64,000 nt of DNA from Clostridium sp. (GTDB lineage: Bacteria > Bacillota > Clostridia > Lachnospirales > Lachnospiraceae): assembly GCA_023664385.1 (NCBI GenBank), contig JAMPFU010000002.1:62001-126000 (forward strand), written 5' to 3'. The stretch's first letter is position 1. Each line of letters starts with the position of its first letter. A program made the position numbers and the translations under genes. The notes beneath the pieces were generated by a model. It was not told where the DNA came from and ran no database searches. It saw only the letters and a program-made list of their open reading frames with translations. Shown here piece after piece: positions 60,146 through 64,000 of the stretch.

Positions 60146-61999
60146 TCACGCATGACAAATATAGCTTTTCAAGCCCTTGGAAAACCTGCTTATCTCACAG
60201 TCCTTTGTGCCCTTGCGCAAAGGAGAATAAATATAAAGCTCATGCTTCGCCCTTGTCATTGCAACATACATCATTCTCCGCTCCTCCTCAAGCTCCTCAG
60301 CAGTTTTTGCTTTTTTGTACGGCACGATACCCTCAATGAAATCAATGATATAAACCACATCAAATTCAAGTCCCTTTGACCCGTGCATCGTCATAAGATT
60401 AAGCCCCTTTTTCTCTTTTCCTGCCTTGTTGCTGTTTTTTAATATATCCCCATACTCGGTGATAAATTCAAACAGCTCGCCGTAGCTTTCCATCTGACGC
60501 ACCATTTCAGAAAGCTCCTCCATAAGCTCCTCGATTTCTGATTGGTCAATTTTCCTTTCCCCGCAGTACCAGCTTACATAGTCATCAAATCCAATTCCCT
60601 TTCTTATAAAATTTACCGCCGCATAGGGCTTCATCTTTTTTAAAAGCTTTAAATCTGCCACAAGCTTATCCAGCTTATCCACAATATACTGCTTATACCG
60701 AAGCCGCCACCTTATATCATCATAATCTATCGGATCCTTTACTAAAACATCACGGCTTAAATACCGTCCCGGCTTATTCATAATCCGCAAAAAAGCCGCC
60801 CTGCTTGTATCTCCTGCCGCCACCCTCATATAGTCAACGATACTCCTGACAAAATAATTTTCAAATATATTTGGCAGTAAATCATTCATTGTATACGGGA
60901 TTCCCATCCTGTTAAGCGTAAGCGCAAGTCTTCTCGGCTGTAAATTTGTCCTGTATATGACAGCCTGCTTTTCCAATGGAATACCACTTTTTACGTGCTT
61001 GTCAATATTGGCAAGCACAAGCTTATACTCCTCCTGCTGATCCTTCGTAAGCTGAATTTTTACAAGTCCCTCGTCAGGGCTTTGGGAATGTAGCTTTTTC
61101 TCGAATCTGTTTTTGTTTCCGCTTATTATCACAGCGGACGCCTTTGTAATACCTGCATCACATCTGTAATTTTTCCCTAACAGCACGATTTTTGCATCAG
61201 AAAAATCCTTTGTAAACTGCCTCATAATTTCAGGGCGTGCCCCTCGGAAGCCATACACCGACTGGTCGTCATCTCCCACAACAAAAGCATTTTTCCTCTC
61301 CCCGGAAAGCAGCTTAAACGTTTCATATTGAATTTTGTTGCTGTCTTGAAATTCATCCACCATAATATACTTAAAAATATTGTTACACCGGGAAAGTATA
61401 TCAGCTCTCGAGGTTAAAAGCTGATAGCACATAACCTGCATATCGTCAAAATCAATTTTGCCGTTTCGCCTCATATTAGCGTCATATGCCTTGTATATCT
61501 GTCTGAAAATGTTTTCCGGTAAATCACTGCTGTAATAATTGTCAACGTCAATCATATCCGATTTCACAATGCCAATCTGCGATATGATACTGCTTATCAT
61601 ATCCTCCTTATTGTCAAGCAGATTATACTTTTGCTTTGCAAAAATGTCACCAACCAGCTTTTCAATCATTATTCTTTTTTCGCTCTCTGATATAACACTG
61701 GAATTGTCAAGCTGATAAGCAGTTTTTATAATCCAAAAGAAAATAGAATGAAATGTTCCGAATCTTACGGGATAATAATTTCCCTCCGTCATAGCCTGAA
61801 ACCGGTTTTCCATCTCATTTGCCGCAGCCCTTGTAAAGGTTATAACAAGAATATCTGCAGGATTTACTCCTGCAGATTCTATCAAATACTTTATTCGTCT
61901 TGTAATAACGGCAGTTTTCCCGCTTCCCGGTCCCGCAGCTACAAGCATAGGACCCTCCACATGCATAATTGCATCTGTCTGTTCCTTACTGTATTTCAT
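60146..61999 (-). CDS. UvrD/PcrA-like ATP-dependent DNA helicase
   Basis: Superfamily 1 helicase, 617 residues, shorter than typical PcrA (about 730). Walker A AAGPGSGKTAVITRR, motif Ia FTRAAANEM, motif II VDEFQDS, motif III GDDDQSVYGFRGA, motif IV NYRCD, motif V TMHGSKGLEFD and motif VI AMTRAKHELYI are all present. The ATG at 61999 is two bases after the stop of the SEC-C gene, so translation is coupled. A role in repair or replication fits. Confidence 0.9.
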   Translation of the reverse strand: MKYSKEQTDAIMHVEGPMLVAAGPGSGKTAVITRRIKYLIESAGVNPADILVITFTRAAANEMENRFQAMTEGNYYPVRFGTFHSIFFWIIKTAYQLDNSSVISESEKRIMIEKLVGDIFAKQKYNLLDNKEDMISSIISQIGIVKSDMIDVDNYYSSDLPENIFRQIYKAYDANMRRNGKIDFDDMQVMCYQLLTSRADILSRCNNIFKYIMVDEFQDSNKIQYETFKLLSGERKNAFVVGDDDQSVYGFRGARPEIMRQFTKDFSDAKIVLLGKNYRCDAGITKASAVIISGNKNRFEKKLHSQSPDEGLVKIQLTKDQQEEYKLVLANIDKHVKSGIPLEKQAVIYRTNLQPRRLALTLNRMGIPYTMNDLLPNIFENYFVRSIVDYMRVAAGDTSRAAFLRIMNKPGRYLSRDVLVKDPIDYDDIRWRLRYKQYIVDKLDKLVADLKLLKKMKPYAAVNFIRKGIGFDDYVSWYCGERKIDQSEIEELMEELSEMVRQMESYGELFEFITEYGDILKNSNKAGKEKKGLNLMTMHGSKGLEFDVVYIIDFIEGIVPYKKAKTAEELEEERRMMYVAMTRAKHELYIYSPLRKGTKDCEISRFSKGLKSYICHA

Positions 62000-62000
62000 G

Positions 62001-62504
62001 TTAATTTGCCCCGCAGCATTTCTTGTACTTTTTGCCGCTTCCACAAGGACAAGGGTCGTTGCGTCCAACCTTTGGCGGCTTAACAATCGTTTTTGAAGAT
62101 TTTTCAATCTTATAAAGCTCTTTTCTTCTCTCCTCCGTAAGAATGTCGTCCCACTGGGGAAGTGTGTAAAGCCACTCAGCATTGCAGCCCACCATATTCA
62201 TATAAAGCTTTTCAACATCATACGCAAGAGAAACTTCCGTATTCTCGTCAGCCTCCTCAAGATTATTTGAGGTAATAAGACTGTCATCAATACCGTCAAG
62301 AACGCCTACCATAGTTTCGATGCTTACTCCGAAAAGCTCCGCAAGGTCCTTTATGGTCCCCTTTATATACTCCTTCGGATTGCTGAGTATTTTTTCATAT
62401 ATAGATTTTTCCTGCTGGAAATGGTCATACCAAAATTTTTCACCCTCTGGTGTCCTGTCATCAAGACCATATGCATGGTCACGCCAATCCTTTAATAATC
62501 CCAT
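62001..62504 (-). CDS. SEC-C zinc-binding motif protein
   Basis: A 167-residue cytosolic protein. The last 25 residues, [20 protein letters not shown], are a SEC-C metal-binding motif like that at the C-terminus of SecA. The N-terminal part is helical, with [18 protein letters not shown] and Glu-rich loops. The ATG at 62504 follows AGGAGAG. It is coupled to the helicase gene. SEC-C proteins are often adaptors that bring partners to ribosomes or SecB-like proteins; role here unknown. Confidence 0.8.
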   Translation of the reverse strand: MGLLKDWRDHAYGLDDRTPEGEKFWYDHFQQEKSIYEKILSNPKEYIKGTIKDLAELFGVSIETMVGVLDGIDDSLITSNNLEEADENTEVSLAYDVEKLYMNMVGCNAEWLYTLPQWDDILTEERRKELYKIEKSSKTIVKPPKVGRNDPCPCGSGKKYKKCCGAN

Positions 62505-62581
62505 TTTTACTCTCCTATCCATGTTTATCTACTGTTATGCAATGAATAAGTATACCAAAAAATGCAAGTTTTTTCAATGCT

Positions 62582-62845
62582 TTATTTATCGGAATTGAAC
62601 AACAGCTTCCCAACCCACAAAAAAACATACATAAGGATAGGGACAATGATGCACAGAAATAAGCAGCCTGCAAAATATTTGCTGCCGGTTACACCCGTGA
62701 TAATGGTTGCTATAATGACAGCAGCTATAATGACAAGACATATCCATGCAATTATTCTTGAGCCTTTACGTTTTCTGAGCGAGGATAAATATTCCAAATT
62801 CTCATTATCCATATTTGTTTTTTCCGTATCGTTTTCTATTTTCAT
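62582..62845 (-). CDS. Small two-span membrane protein
   Basis: An 87-residue protein with a polar N-terminus (MKIENDTEKTNMDNENLEYL), a basic RKRKGSR stretch and two hydrophobic segments (IIAWICLVIIAAVIIATIIT and CLFLCIIVPILMYVFLWVG). No family recognised. The ATG at 62845 follows AAGGG and lies 15 bases downstream of the MacB-like permease stop, so it is in the same transcript. It might be an accessory of the transporter. Confidence 0.6.
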   Translation of the reverse strand: MKIENDTEKTNMDNENLEYLSSLRKRKGSRIIAWICLVIIAAVIIATIITGVTGSKYFAGCLFLCIIVPILMYVFLWVGKLLFNSDK

Positions 62846-62860
62846 AAATATTACCCTTTT

Positions 62861-64000
62861 CTACTCATATCTTAATGCATCTATCGGGTTAAGGTTTGCC
62901 GCCTTAACGGATGGTATCAATCCAAATACGACGCCTATTACCATGGAAAATGCAACCGATATTACAATGGCAGAACCACTGATTGCCACAGGCACCTCAG
63001 CAATTCCCGATATCAGGTATGCAAGTCCGATTCCTGCGCCAACTCCTATAATTCCTCCTAAGCTTGTAAGCACAGAAGCTTCCGTGAGAAACTGCGCCAA
63101 AATAACCTTTTTTCTTGCCCCAAGTGCCTTTTTCAGACCAATTTCCCTCGTTCTTTCCGTTACGGACACAAGCATAATGTTCATAACGCCAATTCCACCT
63201 ACAAGAAGGGAAATACTTGCAATCCATATAAGCTGCTGGCTTGTTGATGCGGAAAGGTCCTGAAGCGCCTTCGCCTTTTCAAGCAAATCCTCACTCTTAT
63301 ATTTGTAGGTTGATTCCTCCCCCTCTGTGGAAGGCATATATCCGTTTAATAAATCCGCTGTTTTCTTTCCCGCCTGCGTCATTGCCTCCGTGTTTTCTGC
63401 CTTTACAACAACATTGTAAGGCTCGTCAAAGGCATAAATCATAGGCCATATGTTTTCACAGAAAAACAGCTTTCCCTGAGCCGATTCGGAATAGTAAGTA
63501 TAATAATCATCCATAGTCTCAATTTTAGGCGAAAAGCCGTCCATCTTATCTACCACACCGATAACGATATACGGATCGCCCTTTATCTCCATTGTCTTTC
63601 CAATCGGATTCTCACCTGCAAACAAGGCATTACTTGCAGTATTATCTAAAATAATATATTTTTTGTAGGCTTGTCTGTCATTATCAACAAACAATCTTCC
63701 CTTTACCGCACGATATTCCATTAAATCAAAATAATTATCATCAACGCCATATACAGACACGCCCTGAAGCTCTGTGCCCTTATAATTAACGCCCTCATAC
63801 ATGGAGCCATATCGATAGGCAGATACCGCAACGACCTCATCAATTTCAAGTATCTCCTCCTTGATTGCTTCATTTATCATAGGCATGTTTTCCGGAGTAG
63901 CATTATCACCCGAATAATAATTCCAATCCCCTTCATAAAGCTGAATTTGTACAACATTATCGCCTGAGCCTACCAAATTGTCCTTTATCTGCTCACTTGT
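62861..64000 (-). CDS. MacB-like ABC transporter permease (FtsX family), 5' end outside window
   Basis: The 379 visible C-terminal residues of a MacB-type permease. A large outside domain (NVVQIQLYEGDWNYYSGDN, VKGRLFVDNDRQAYKKYIIL) precedes three C-terminal membrane segments, including GGIGVMNIMLVSVTERTREIG, the coupling-helix motif, and GVVFGLIPSVKAANLNPIDALRYE. The frame is open to base 64000 with no start codon needed, so the gene continues to the right, where its ATPase partner is expected. Typical substrates are peptides or lipoprotein complexes. Confidence 0.9.
   Translation of the reverse strand, partial: TSEQIKDNLVGSGDNVVQIQLYEGDWNYYSGDNATPENMPMINEAIKEEILEIDEVVAVSAYRYGSMYEGVNYKGTELQGVSVYGVDDNYFDLMEYRAVKGRLFVDNDRQAYKKYIILDNTASNALFAGENPIGKTMEIKGDPYIVIGVVDKMDGFSPKIETMDDYYTYYSESAQGKLFFCENIWPMIYAFDEPYNVVVKAENTEAMTQAGKKTADLLNGYMPSTEGEESTYKYKSEDLLEKAKALQDLSASTSQQLIWIASISLLVGGIGVMNIMLVSVTERTREIGLKKALGARKKVILAQFLTEASVLTSLGGIIGVGAGIGLAYLISGIAEVPVAISGSAIVISVAFSMVIGVVFGLIPSVKAANLNPIDALRYE

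Overview
The window is 64 kb of a low-GC, endospore-forming Clostridia chromosome, most likely a member of the Lachnospiraceae. The evidence is a sigma-G gene, a CIRCE element before htpG, strong GGAGG ribosome sites with occasional GTG/TTG starts, a surface protein ending in an SPNTGD-type sortase signal, and several families typical of that group (DUF5721, DUF6056, DHHW, Rpn nucleases, AIM24 pairs). No rRNA, tRNA or CRISPR array was seen. Family names come from reading motifs by eye; no database search was run.

Bases 1-957 hold the start of an acyl-CoA carboxylase beta subunit. Bases 1141-22544, all on the minus strand, form a type VII secretion (T7SSb-like) island. Its machine part (5657-14577) has a full-length EssC ATPase, the ubiquitin-like EsaB/YukD, a ParA/MinD-like ATPase, an FHA protein with an EssB-like N-terminus, and a membrane protein joining an inactive trypsin-like domain to an FHA domain. 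EsaA, EssA and a canonical EssB are not present in the window. Around the machine lie three cargo cassettes. Cassette C (1141-5639) encodes a helical partner, an LXG-like protein with a papain-like cysteine peptidase C-terminus, two mosaic lipoproteins that are candidate immunity proteins, and a YwqH-like protein. Cassette A (14621-18107) and cassette B (19054-21834) each encode a YwqH-like coiled-coil protein, two small helical proteins and an effector. The two effectors share an N-terminal domain but have unrelated C-termini. Two almost identical WXG100-like gene pairs precede cassettes A and B, each behind the same promoter with two direct repeats 20 bp apart.

From 22.7 to 31.9 kb the content is housekeeping: pncC, pgsA, rimO, folD, htpG under CIRCE control, a transglutaminase-like operon and argH. 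A GNAT/ASCH two-gene module (32.1-33.6 kb) looks acquired. It is followed by sigG, pncB, a HAD phosphatase, a response regulator that lacks its phosphoacceptor Asp, typA and two AIM24 genes. mnmG and mnmE, often neighbours elsewhere, are here divergent and separated by an Rpn nuclease gene with a probable intragenic small protein, a 17-bp repeat array, a sortase-anchored surface protein with a structured leader, and an Rpn remnant. From 50 to 64 kb lie an uncharacterised protein, a 37-aa ORF plus HTH gene, a heterodimeric ABC exporter, a 210-bp palindromic MITE-like element, a DUF1292 gene, a DUF6056/DHHW/MBOAT surface acylation cluster, a UvrD-type helicase with a SEC-C protein, and a MacB-like permease that runs off the right edge.

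The strongest leads are the non-canonical T7SS with its cassette design and duplicated candidate immunity genes, the shared operator of the WXG100 pairs, the intragenic Rpn product, alternative pairings around the sigG ribosome site, and the GNAT/ASCH module.
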